From: Blattamonas nauphoetae
Lineage: Eukaryota > Preaxostyla > Oxymonadida
Direction: 5' to 3'
NCBI GenBank assembly: GCA_033064195.1
Contig: JARBJD010000188.1
Coordinates: 1 to 64,000 of the forward strand
DNA: 64,000 nucleotides
Shown here: positions 43,724-54,504 of the stretch, in pieces
Layout of the letters: every line of letters begins with the position of its first letter
Numbering within the stretch: the first letter of the stretch is position 1
Made by a program: the position numbers and the translations under genes
The notes under the pieces: generated by a model
What the model was told of the DNA's origin: nothing
The model's database searches: none
The model's input: the letters and a program-made list of their open reading frames with translations, nothing else

Positions 43724-45090
43724 AATGGGAAATGTACAATATCAAATACTTACTCTTAAAGTGGATGATCCAACCAAGTCATCAGTGTCACTTGTCATCC
43801 CCACCCAACCCACTCCAAATGTCTCTTTCACACATGCGATGTCCAATTCTCTCCATCATGTTCCAAATCCTTCAATTGTTGGGCCTTCACAAATCCAAAC
43901 GAAGCCACCAACGGTCCACCCAGCATCTTCCCCCACTCCTGTCATTCTCTCCGTCAACAACCAAAAATCACCCGCAAACTCCCACACAGCCAGTCCATTC
44001 GTGTCTGTATGTGATCCGAACTTTGTTTTTACTCAGCCAATCAACCACAATACGTCGAGACCTCCAACTTCAGGCCCCAATCTCCAGTCGAAGCTGTTGA
44101 GCGAACAACTCTCAAGGAAAGTTCCAAAATGCACAAGTACGAGTCCAGTGCAGGAAGCCATCAAATATTTCTCTGTTAAAGAACTTCGCAAGAATCGAGA
44201 GTGTGTGTCACTTCCAAACGATCAAGCAGACGGGAAAAGAGGAGAGGCATTTCTCAACACTCTCTTCCATGACCAGGGACCTGAGAAGGATCTGATCGAT
44301 CAGACCTTCATTGATCAGACCTAATTTTTGTTCTTAACAGACTGTTTCATTAAAAGAGAGTTTACTTTCGAAAAAAACTGTGAAATGAGTCTAATCGACC
44401 ATTCGAGAGGCTATCTGGTCATAATTGATTGTTTATTGGTTGAATTGAACTGGTACGATGAAGAAAATGAAGTGAGTAATTGGAAAAAGAGGAAAATCGA
44501 TACTCCTAATTAGGAAACGGATCAGACCCCCACTTCTATGAGGTGTGATCCATGATCACACCTCATACAGTAAACTACAGACCTGATCAGGTCCCTGTCC
44601 ATGACTCATACCGTCATTTCACTGAATGCCTCACTTGCCATTCACGAACAATTCACTCGGCCACTTCGAAACCGGCGACTGGGTGTTATGTATTGACGCG
44701 TCCTGCGCGATTGTCGAGGAAAGCGAAGCCACACCGAAAACATACAGCACCCTCACTCCACAGCAGCTGGCGAGGGAGAAGAAGAGTGGGCGTCCCACAA
44801 CGCGAAGTTCAGACAATGCGAACGATCCCTTCAAGTCATGTGCGTATCGACTCATCTACCGCCGAGTGGAGACAGAGCTGGTCACGCAGGATGAGCTGAC
44901 TGCAGTGAAGAGAGATTATGAGAGAAGCCTCGATCCTGCACAAGCGCCGAAGATGAATGAGAAGGAGGGAGGGAAGACAGATGGTATGGATGTGGAGGGA
45001 GGAGTTAAGAAAGCGGATGATGGGAAGGAAAAGGAGAACAGCGGAAAAGTGGAAGAGGAGGAAGAGAAGAAAAAGCGAAGGATAAAGTGA
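43724..45090 (+). pseudogene. USP-type deubiquitinase-like gene fragment, split by a MITE
   Basis: After a Pro/Ser-rich stretch the frame reads DGKRGEAFLNTLFHD, is cut by a 324-bp MITE, and resumes SYRHFTECLTCHSRTIHS. The EFL-like and CxxC-type pattern is that of ubiquitin-specific proteases. After a one-base frame change near 44,680 it reads GHFETGDWVLCIDAS and then CAYRLIYRR, resembling the His-box region and closing strand of USP48-like enzymes, and ends with an acidic/basic tail. The catalytic Cys box and the middle of the domain are not seen, so it cannot be active. The identification is moderate. Confidence 0.45.
44274..44597. mobile_element. hAT-type MITE, 324 bp, with 8-bp target duplication
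   Basis: The ends CAGGGACCTGA and TCAGGTCCCTG are inverted and flanked by perfect TCCATGAC repeats at 44,266-44,273 and 44,598-44,605. Removing the element and one duplication rejoins the host frame as NTLFHD-SYRHF. The inside has repeated GATCAGACC words and no gene. Confidence 0.9.
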
Positions 45091-45249
45091 AGTGCAGGAA
45101 CGCCAAAACGACACAAAAGAAGATCACTGATTCCACTTTGATGACAACCTCGATGATGGTGTTGTAACAAAATGCGGTGCATTTCCACCAAACTGATCTA
45201 TCAAATGCGCTCCAAGAAATCTCGTTCAGGAGGGAACTTTGCTCTTTCT

Positions 45250-47060
45250 TCGTTTACAGGCGGCTTGCTGATCCAAAGATCAAATGAATAAAGAACGGCC
45301 GAGTGAAGAACACGAAAATAATGATAGATTCAGTGGAGTACGATGCTTCCCAGGCGACACTTGTCCACAACACACCCTCCTCTGTCAGTTCGGACATGCT
45401 GCCCTTCTCCAACCACAACTTCCCCGTCGAACACCCCGTCGCCCGCAAAGTGCTCGCACGTGCAGTTCGAGAGGGCCACTTTCGGAAGCTTCACCAAACC
45501 GGAGTTGTCGTGGCTAACAATCGCAAATCACTTCCACCCACAAATTGCAACGAAGAGGAGAGAGAGTGGGGGGAGGTCGGTGTTGACCAGCGAGCAGCTT
45601 GTGAACGAAGAAAGAGAAAGGTCGGCGCAGGAAGGGGGGAGAGAGCGAGGGACTGGTGTCTGTCTCGCCATCTCGACCAGCACACATCCTCCACAGACAA
45701 TCCTCCTTCCTCCTCTCTCGGACAGCGACAGAACAGTCGAGCAAGACACAAAACGGCAGTTCTTGATTGAGGTTGTGCAGCCAGCCATCTTCACCCGAAT
45801 CAGACTCCCAAACTCTCTTCCACTGCATCCGACGAAGGCTGTGTCATCAACTGAAACGTCTCCGCGTGTGCTCCCCCACACAAACGCTCCGGCGTCGAAC
45901 GATGTGGACGAGAACGACGACGAGGCGATGGAGATTCTGCTTCGGTCGCCACCAACAACCAGACTGGCCTCTCCAACGAAGGAGAGGGCGGATGTGGCGA
46001 GGGCGACGGCGGAGAACGAAGACGATGAGCTGGCTGAGACGAGAGAGACGGAGAGGAGCGGACGATGAGATCGAACACGATGTCAGAATCAGTCGAGATG
46101 ATGACATCAGCGAGAACACAAATCGAACCGATCGTAGAGCAGAGAATGATGAAAACACAATTTGAGAAAAAGTCAGTGTTTGGAGAGAGAGCGACACCAT
46201 CGCATTCGGACCTGAAGAGATCGACGTTCCAGACTCGCTCGATTCGTCACTCACACTGCACAGCAACTCGCCGCTCGACCCACTCCCTCGAACGTGCACT
46301 GTCGTGGATGGTTGGGAAGACAACGAACAACTCCGCCCGATCGTCGCCTTCTTCACAATCTCAACTGTGAAGGGACCAGCTTGTCCTTCCATGGATTCCA
46401 GGCAGCGATGGAGTGTTCAGAAGGGACTCGCGAATGTCCAGTCAGCGTCGTCGCTTCCGTTCTCTCCGACGGCAATCACGTGCGACTTGAGGATGGGCAA
46501 CAACGACATCTCATTCGACTCGCTGTCCATTCCCCACAAGTCCTCGTCTTCAGCTGTGTCAAACGATCCCGCCCATCTGCTCGCCACAATCACTTCCGAC
46601 AGATCCTTCGCAATGACGTACACGTGATGCCCACTTCGATCGGCGTGGTTGGCATCTGCACCAGTTCCGAAGACGGTGTCGATGAGCGAGTATTGCGATG
46701 AGCTCGTCCTTCCAAGCAGATCCATCCAGATCGCTCCTTCATTCAGCGACGACGAACACTTCTTGAATGTTGTCGATTGGAGTGAGAGTGATCCAGTTGT
46801 CAGTGCAACGTTCAGTGCTCCTCCATTCGTGAACGATGAGAACGACGTGAAAGAACATGACGACACAGTCAATGATCCTGTCGATGACACAGTCACAAAC
46901 GATTGAGATGTCGATGATCCAGACCCAGTGAACATCAGATTAGACAGTGTCAGTTTGTTCGATGTCACAGAGATGAATCCAGTTGACGTAACTGTGATCG
47001 CGGTTGATGACGAAGAGGTTAGTGTAGCTGTCTCTGAAACTGTGATTGTCTATTCAAGCT
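45250..47060 (-). pseudogene. Host beta-helix surface protein, decayed (minus strand)
   Basis: Read on the minus strand from about 47,055: TITVSETATLTSSSSTAITV, LTLSNLMFTGSGSS, GSLTVSSCSFTSFSSFTNGGALNV, LSLQSTTFKKCSSSLNEGAIWMD, DTAFVGCSGREFGSLIRV, CRFVSCSTVLSLSERGGRRIVCGG and LSLSSFTSCSLVNTDL. These are right-handed beta-helix rungs as in the genes at 31,995, 38,049 and 60,030. Frame changes near 46,030 and 45,880 show decay. A plus-strand frame overlaps much of it but lacks any family signature, and I take it as a shadow. Confidence 0.65.
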
Positions 47061-49100
47061 CAGCCTTTCTGAAGAACGAGCGAGAGAAAAAAACTGAAGT
47101 CGTCACCGATGCTCACTCGAAGACAACAAAACCCAAACGAGTTGTACCTTCACAAGCAGCGGCGATGGGAGATATGCACACATTCCATAACGAGCGCAGA
47201 GAACTCGAGATTGTTAACCAAGTGCATCAACATCGGATCGAGAATGGTGGAGACGAGACCGACGGAGAGACGAAGCAGCCGAACATGCATCTCGCCAACA
47301 AGAAAAGCGAAATGGTGTCCCAAGCGCCTCCAAAAGGAATGCCGAAACGACGAGGCAAGAAAGGGAAGGACCACACAATCAACATCAACTCTGATGACGA
47401 AGACAATGATCTCAAACGAGACTTCGTGGCTGGTCAGTCGTTCACAAGGAAGAAGCAGCCAACAATGCCTCTACCATCACTCAACCCAGCGAGCACAATG
47501 TTCTCGCTGGCCAGCATCGCTTGGTTATCTCTCATCGATCGCATTCACATCGACAGGCACACTCGCTCGATCACCACTGCTGACACGTTTGTAAACCACG
47601 GGGCATATCACCAACGACGACACGCGGAAAGAGGCGGAGTTGGAACAAGCGATCAGCTCAGAATCGACAAGCATGATGAACAGGAGACGGTTATGAGATC
47701 ATTTCTCTCCACACACGATGGATAAGAAACAGAAGACATTCAAGGAGGAATGAGAAGAGATAAGATGAAGAGAGTTATGATAAAGAAGGATAGAGAGAGC
47801 AAAAATGATGAGATCTCCCACTAGCACTTTCAATCAACTTATCAAAAGACTCACATTTCATCAACCTCTCTTTTGGAACAACTTTGAAAAGATATCACTT
47901 TCATCTCTTGTATGAACAACAAAAATGCGAATTGAGGCATGGAATAGATCAGACCCATAATAGATGTTTTGCTCTCCAACTCCTTCATTGTCACTTTTAT
48001 CGCTATGAGGTGCCAAAATCAGTCCTAAAATTCACTTTTATCACGGTTATTGTCAAAAAATCGCAATTTTCGCTCAATTTCAGAATCGGACAAGAAACAA
48101 GGGAGGGAGGACAAAAAGCGAGGAGGACAGGACAACTTAACATCGTAAGTGACAAATCCACCCGACTCACATCCACAATCCAGAAACCAACATACCGAGA
48201 CTTTGCATCTCCTCTCCTCAATCACACCTCCTTCTTCATTCTTCAATTTCTAGCACGTCCGTCACTCATCCTCTCTCCTTCTGAGCCTGTCCATTTCCAA
48301 TGGAGTTCTTCTGCAGGGTGGGCTGAGTGAAAGACAACCGCCGGGTTCAATATGAGTGGACATCTCGAGTCTCGCGACAGTAGTGCGATTATGACCTGCA
48401 GCTGTCACCTTCACTGTATGCGGTTCGCGGATCTTCTCTGCTACTGGGTGTGGTTCTCTTCCCGAATCCAACATCGATCATCACTACCAAGAACTATTGC
48501 GTCGAGAGAATAGTTGTGAGCAAAGTGTCTAGCTGTTCATGTGCTCTCGAGTACCGATGAGAGGATGTTCGATCTATGCACATCCACATGTCCTTTTGTG
48601 AGAAGATGGACATCAATATAAATCTTCTGGATGATCTGTTTTCCTTCGACCACCAGAGTTCTCAAAGATAGTTTCTGAATTGTAGAGTCGACTCCATCTT
48701 CATCGGAATTCAAACAAGAAGGTTGTCGCCTAGTTCATTCGGGAGTTCAATTGTCCCTTCAACCATCGAGAACGCGCTCACCGAATGCGACCTGACAAAT
48801 GCCAATTCAGTCCTGGAAAACAGATTGGCTGTTTCCAAACAGCGTGGGTTGGACTACCCTCCTTCATTTGAGTCGTGATGGTCACAACGTCCCGAAGATT
48901 ATACCCTGTGACAGACAACTGTAGCACAGGGCAAATCGAGAAAAAAAGCAGAACAGACCAGTTGAAATGCACATGTTGGAGTGATGGTGAATAGAGTTGA
49001 GGCTGAACCATGGTCCATTCATCTGGGGAGGAGAGAGAATCAGAGAGAGAGCAGAGAAAGAGGAAATACGAACCTTGTGGGTCTGCGGGAGATGTCACTT
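47061..49100. other. Unassigned stretch, possible beta-helix 5' remnants on the minus strand
   Basis: A plus-strand frame to 47,725 is Lys/Arg/Asp-rich and unrecognised (KRRGKKGKDHTININSDDED). On the minus strand between 48,960 and 48,260 pieces such as LSVTGYNLRDVVTITTQM and MLDSGREPHPVAEKI could be remote beta-helix fragments. I cannot support a gene model. Confidence 0.3.
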
Positions 49101-49929
49101 CGCATTAGTACATTTGTTCTGACGTTCTTTTCCATGAATCCTGAGCGGCTTAAAACGCAACCACTTTCTGAACGAGAGATTAGAATAATACAACGAACAT
49201 ACAAGCAAACCAAGTCTCTCCGAAAGACAAGCAGAGCAACAACCTTCGCAATCGGGACTATCCAGAAGTACAGAAATGTGGGGAAGAAACCAGCAGCCAA
49301 GTCGAAAAAACCTAGGATGAAAAGAGAAATGTTCGGAAACAGAGAATTGAAGAAGGCAAAACGATATATAGAGAAGAATACCGTTCGAAGTCTTGCAGAG
49401 CTCAAACCGCACGTTTCAAAGAAAGGGAGTCTTCGATCCTTCCAGAGGTTTTGCGCAAAGAATGACATCAAGCTTCTTCTTCCTACCAAGAAGCTCCCCA
49501 TCAACTCAATAACGAAAAAGAAAAGAAAAGACTGGGCAACGACTCTTCTTCGTGGGACGCAGACTGGCAAAGACTTTGTGTTTGATGATGAAGTGAGTTT
49601 TGGGCTGACTGGTCCTCCAATCTTCTACAGAAAGTTAGTTCATGGAAAGCAAGCTAAAAACATACGAAAGAATGTTGACAGAAAAGGAACGGTTGGATTT
49701 TGGGGTATGATTGGATATGGGTACAAGAGTCAATTCATCCGAGTGCGAGAGACCCTGAATGCGGAGAGATATGCAAAAATGCTGTCAACAGAATGGAAAA
49801 GGGCAAACCTCTCACAACGGAATCCACCCGTGAGCCTCGTCACGGACAATGCTCTTACCATGGGTCGGCATGTCCTATAGGCAGGACATCATAGGACAGC
49901 CAAAAAGAGGAGGACAATTTGGATAAAAG

Positions 49930-49966
49930 TGCTGATGACAGGAATTGAACCGGTCTCCCGCTTTGT
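49930..49966 (-). other. tRNA 3'-half-like sequence
   Basis: The minus strand holds GGTTCAATTCC, a full match to the pol III B-box consensus. It has a T-arm-like stem (one mismatch) and a following CATCAGCA that could be the 3' acceptor strand. No matching 5' acceptor strand or A-box was found nearby. It may be a tRNA fragment or a tRNA-derived SINE piece. Confidence 0.3.
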
Positions 49967-50107
49967 CTGTCTGTGAAAACCTAAAACGAAAAATGAGGAA
50001 AGAAAGGAGACAATAATACACATTTTCTGTTTCAGAATCATTTTATAAGTATTTTTTCACACAATTTTGACTAAAATCGCAAAATTTGTCCAAAAGCGGT
50101 CGATCAG

Positions 50108-50265
50108 CCCACCATAGGACACGATAGGACAATTCTGAATCGGGCTCAAACCATAGGACATGGAAGGTATTTGACGTCTCCTCTATACTTGCGTCACAAT
50201 TCAACAAGAAAATCGAGGGAGGACAATTGTCCTGTCCTGTCCTATCGTGTCCTATGGTGGCCCGA
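50108..50265. repeat. Inverted repeat of CCACCATAGGACACGATAGGAC
   Basis: CCACCATAGGACACGATAGG at about 50,109-50,130 is mirrored as CCTATCGTGTCCTATGGTGG at about 50,244-50,265. Direct GTCCT repeats sit beside it. It belongs to the GGACA-rich repeat family near the left end of the 4.33-kb element. Confidence 0.75.
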
Positions 50266-50289
50266 TCTGTCCTATCAAACCATCATTTT

Positions 50290-52060
50290 TCTCGAACACA
50301 CCTCAACTCTCCAAACTGACACTTTTATCAAAGGAGGCTCAATGGGAGTGGTACCAGGTGTGTTCTTTTCATGTTCTTGTCTTCATATTTATCTCTCTCT
50401 TGTTTTATAGACATTCGACTTCATGATCATGGAATCATCTGAAAGAGTCGAACTGAAATGAAATTTGGAAAAATGATGGAAGTAGTGTGTTCTTATTTTG
50501 TCGTTTATTCTCATCTTATCCATCTTCTCTAATTTCAGTGCAAATAGAACTGGTTTTCATCGCACACGGGAAAAAAGACGTGGGCACTGGTGCTGTTCTC
50601 TGAATTCTTGGTAATCGAAGTGTGTCTCTTCACTTTATCGCTTCATCTCTCCTTCTTCGATTGTTTTTCAACCTTAACAATCTTTCATTCTTCTTCATGT
50701 AACGTCCTCAGATCATTCCTCATCTTGGGTTCACATCTTTTCAACATCTCCGTCACTGCACTTCTCTCTCACTCCGATGCATTGTCACACGATCATTTCT
50801 CATCTGGTTTCATTTTTGATCTCATTTTTCACCTCCCAACAGCGAATGGTCACTCTGATCTGTTGATCCACGATGGATATCTCAAACAAGCTGATGCAAG
50901 CAGGCCAAAAGAACAAAAACCTAATCATCTCAAAATAAAGAAAACTAATCGATGAATGGATAAATTCAGACGAAGGGAAGAAGGATCCAGACAACAGATT
51001 AAAGCTCGATGAGAACGGCAAATAGAATTGACCCGACTAGAAAGAGCAAAAGAAGAGAAAGAATCTGATGGGATACAAACAGAGGACATGTTCGAAAGAG
51101 TATTTGTGTTTGGCACAAGTCAGGACACATTCCACCGAAATGAACGTTTGCTCTCTTCTCATTCTGATGCACTTTTCCCCTCCTCTCTTCTTTTCGCTCT
51201 CCCTATCATCTGTGTTATCTCCATTATTCTCTCTCTCATCAGTAATTCTGTTGAACTCAGCCCGGGTTCGATCGACATCGCCAACACAAGTGGGATTCGA
51301 TGGGTGTCTGGAAATCGATGTGTGCTACTTCACTCTTCATTTATTCATCACATTTTCTCTTCAATTCTTGTTTTTATTCAATCTCTGCCTCCATCCTTCT
51401 TCTCATTTTCTCGTCTTCTCTTCTCCTCGTCCTCTCTTCCTTAACCCCCCTTTGCTATCTCATAACGCTCTCCTTCATCATTCAGATCCATTTCTTGCTT
51501 TTTTTACTCACTCCATTGACGTCCTGAGACCCCATGCTCATGTATGTCCTTCACCATCACCTCTCCATTCTCCACAAATACGACTCTCGTTGTCTCATTT
51601 TCATTGCTGATTCCTCTTACTCTCTCAGCATGGTATTCTTCCACTCCCACCATCGCATCGAACCCATTCGTACATTTCCATCCCAATTCTTCCAGCATTA
51701 TCAAAGATACTCACATCATCCCTCCACTTTCGCTCCACCCTCAACAATGTTCTCATCAATCCTTCTTCCAACGTATCATAGGGAAAATGAATGAGTGAGC
51801 GAGGAAATACTCTCAGGACTTGGGGATCTTCTATCACAGACAGTGACGACCGCATCAAGTGCCACTATTCCCTTCAAAACGTCATTTCGTATGGGCAAGC
51901 CATCAAAACAACCATGCATTACGGAAAACCACGATATATTCACTTCTTGTCGAGCTGATGACGTCGCCGACTTTGATCCAAAGAATTACCTTCAAGAACA
52001 TGCCTCATAAACTCTTCAGATCATTTGGAACGCGCATCCCAAGCAACTAGCATTGATATC
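50290..52060 (+). pseudogene. Host gene fragments inside the 4.33-kb element, unrecognised
   Basis: Pieces such as ALLSHSDALSHDHFSS (50,755) and RLLSSHSDALFPSS (51,150) resemble each other and the LLSHSD words of the armadillo-like family. They lie in pyrimidine-rich sequence that could be introns. Near 52,030-52,110 IDISVVVIFLVLFANMFGYVV is a membrane-type helix. Two stretches about 700 bases apart (GGTAATCGAAGTGTG / GGAAATCGATGTGTG) suggest an old internal duplication. No complete gene is present. Confidence 0.35.
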
Positions 52061-52261
52061 TCCGTTGTAGTAATTTTTCTCGTCTTGTTTGCGAATATGT
52101 TCGGATACGTTGTTCGCGGAGCGATCATACTACTTGGAGGAGTTCTGTGCTGTGTGTTGGGGAGGACAGGTGAAGGGTGGATGGGAGAGAAAGCTCTATG
52201 CTCTTTGTTCGTTTATTATTGATAAATCCTTTTGATTGTTTGGATCATTCTGCACAACAAA

Positions 52262-53145
52262 CAGTCACGGACAAAAGTAAGTGGCCACCCCTTCCTGCAT
52301 TTATGAACAGATGATTTTTCACACTTTTTTCGTAAACACTTCACATTCATGAAAGACGGTAATTTTTCAAATATAAAACAAGAATAGTGTGGTGAAGTGG
52401 AAATCAAGAGATTTGACTGATGTGCCCTGGGAGGCACTTTTGATTGCGGATGTCACAATATGTCTCCTCTTCCAAGAAGAGGAGATGTGACCTGTATAGT
52501 CTGTTCCTCCACTGAGAGCTCTCAACTTCCACTCCTCTCAGAGATACTGGAGGATCCGCGACGAAAAAGTGTGTTTTCTCTCTTCTTCATCCCTCTTCTG
52601 ACATCCGTGCAACTCTTCCAACCTCTTTAACTTGTCGTCAGAATGCTTATTCTGTCCTTGTTCGATTGAAAGCTGACAGTTTTGGTGTGAAAAATGTGGG
52701 AGAAAATGTGCGAATCTCATGTTCTCTACAGCAGGTCATTACAATTGAGAGAAAGTGAGAATACTTAATAACATCGTCAGAGAGAGAGTTTGATGTCTTT
52801 ACAAAGCTGGCTGAAGAGGGATGAAGAAGAGAAAACACTTTTTCGTCGCGGATCCTCCAGTATCTCTGAGAGGAGTGGAAGTTGAGAGCTCTCAGTGGAG
52901 GAACAGACTATACAGGTCACATCTCCTCTTCTTGGAAGAGGAGACATATTGTGACATCCGCAATCAAAAGTGCCTCCCAGGGCACATCAGTCAAATCTCT
53001 TGATTTCCACTTCACCACACTATTCTTGTTTTATATTTGAAAAATTACCGTCTTTCATGAATGTGAAGTGTTTACGAAAAAAGTGTGAAAAATCATCTGT
53101 TCATAAATGCAGGAAGGGGTGGCCACTTACTTTTGTCCGTGACTG
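52262..53145. mobile_element. Foldback MITE, 884 bp, Tc1/mariner-like ends
   Basis: The ends CAGTCACGGACAAAAGTAAG and their mirror image enclose arms of about 340 bp that pair almost perfectly around a ~200-bp centre. The CAGT...ACGGACAAAAGT start is like Tc1/mariner ends. No TA duplication is visible; the flanks read AAA on both sides. There is no coding capacity. Confidence 0.85.
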
Positions 53146-54120
53146 AAACTAGCTTCCATGATTCTTGTCCTTTTTTTCTCTTCTTCTGTCCATTCACTCT
53201 CATCACTTCCTCTTCTCTCGCAGCTCCTATGATTCATCCATATTGGTTGCATCCCGCTCGAATTGATTGGACCGCTTCTGATCGTCACGATCCTGCTGTA
53301 CAACGAATTCTCTTCGATCTCACTGCACAGGTTCAAGAGTAGTTGGACAGGAGATACTGGAAACATGAATAAAGTGGGGACATGTATGTTTGGAGGTGAT
53401 TCAGTTTGGCAACACTTCTTTTGTCTTTCATCACTCACAAAGATGTCCTACTCCTCTTTTTCACCTTTTGATGTCGTCTCTTCTTTCATATTTTCCTGAA
53501 TTCTGTCTCATTCTTTCCATCTCCCATCAGATCTGCCGTCAGTGTAACAGCTCACTCCCCATCCTCAACTCTCTCAACATGGATGTGTTCGTCCTCATCA
53601 TATGAATCCCCAAAAGCAACCAGTGAATATCTTGCGATTGGAGACACCAGATTGACGTGACAATCCAGGATCTCTCTGGTAGATCGACGTGAACTTTCCT
53701 TGACTCCATCAATTGAGAACACATCCCCGCCTTCAGTTGCTGTCTCTTTCACAAAAGATGATTGTTCAATCGACGAATGGAGTGTGACGGCGACCATAGA
53801 GATGCAAAATCTGTGTCGATTCCACCCTCCCTCTAATCTGGTGTTTGTCTCATCGCACATCCATTAATTTCACAATACTGTCTTGTACTTTCTCTATTTT
53901 GTGAGGGAGGTGATCTGTTTCGAGTGTTCTGTTTCATCATCAACTTGATCTGACCATCAAAGTTTTATTGCTCTTGATCGAACCTGATTCTCTCTTTTCG
54001 CATCAGATTCACCCAAAAGGAACGTAAAAACACACTACTAGTGTCACAAATAGATAATTAATTCATATCACAGCATCTTTAGGCATTTTCAACAAAACTC
54101 TCATGGCACCTAATTAAGCG
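53146..54120. other. Gene-fragment-like and intergenic sequence
   Basis: A pyrimidine tract ending CTTCTCTCGCAG at about 53,221 precedes APMIHPYWLHPARIDWTASDRHDPAVQ, which looks like an exon of an unknown gene. On the minus strand at 53,860-53,560 a frame reads NRHRFCISMVAVTLHSSIEQSSF, also unrecognised. The rest is AT-rich. Confidence 0.3.
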
Positions 54121-54123
54121 CTA

Positions 54124-54156
54124 AAAACCCGTGTCCTATCGTAGGACACGGGTTTT
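54124..54156. repeat. Perfect hairpin at the right end of the 4.33-kb element
   Basis: AAAACCCGTGTCCTA and TAGGACACGGGTTTT pair over 15 bases around a TCG loop. It sits a few bases inside the right inverted end. Confidence 0.9.
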
Positions 54157-54504
54157 CAGGGGAGGACATGCCGACCCATGGTAACAATGCTCCTTGGCAC
54201 GTCGGACAGGGAGGCCAGAAGATCACTGAAACAGCTCGAATCCGAAAGCACCGGCTTCCTCCGACATCCCCGGATCTTAATCCAATCGAAACACTGTGGG
54301 CAATCATGGCAAGAAAACTTTATCAAGGAGGAAAGACATACTCTTCTGACGCCAAGCTGGAAATTGAAGTACAGAAAGTTTGGAGAGATCTGCCCCCAGG
54401 AGAAGATAAACACACTCGTCCTCTCCATCCGGGACAGAGCCATGGAAGTTGTGTTGGCTGATGGAAATGAGGTTAAATGGAAAAAGACAGACCAAGACCT
54501 GTGA

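Larger units (their letters stand above)
49855..54184. mobile_element. 4.33-kb element with perfect 21-bp inverted ends and 8-bp duplication
   Basis: The ends start TTACCATGGGTCGGCATG and are exact mirror images over 21 bases. The direct repeat CAATGCTC lies at 49,847-49,854 and 54,185-54,192. Removing the element and one repeat restores the Tc1 active-site sequence VTDNAPWHVG in frame. Just inside both ends are GGACA/TGTCCT-rich hairpins. I find no transposase inside, only gene-fragment-like sequence, a tRNA-3'-half-like piece and a foldback MITE. An 8-bp duplication fits hAT, P or Merlin-type machinery; the TTACC end fits none that I know well. Confidence 0.85.
49131..54504 (+). pseudogene. 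Tc1-type (DD34E) transposase, split by a 4.33-kb element
   Basis: I chose the Met at 49,131 (MNPERLKTQPLSEREIRI). The N-terminal helix-turn-helix region is basic. The first catalytic Asp is in FVFDDEVSFGLTG (near 49,583) and the second is in VTDNA (49,845). The frame then enters the inserted element. Across the insertion the enzyme continues PWHVGQGG...LPPTSPDLNPIETLW from 54,193; second Asp to Glu leaves 34 residues between, as in Tc1. A one-base frame change near 54,400 separates the end (INTLVLSIRDRAMEVVLADGNEVKW). Total length of the two parts is about 345 residues, normal for Tc1. Apart from these two lesions it reads whole. Its terminal repeats were not found. Confidence 0.85.

Noticed and set aside
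45303-46068. Plus-strand protein overlapping 45.3-46.1 kb
   Set aside because: The opposite strand carries clear beta-helix rungs of a known type; the plus frame has no family signature and looks like a codon-bias shadow.
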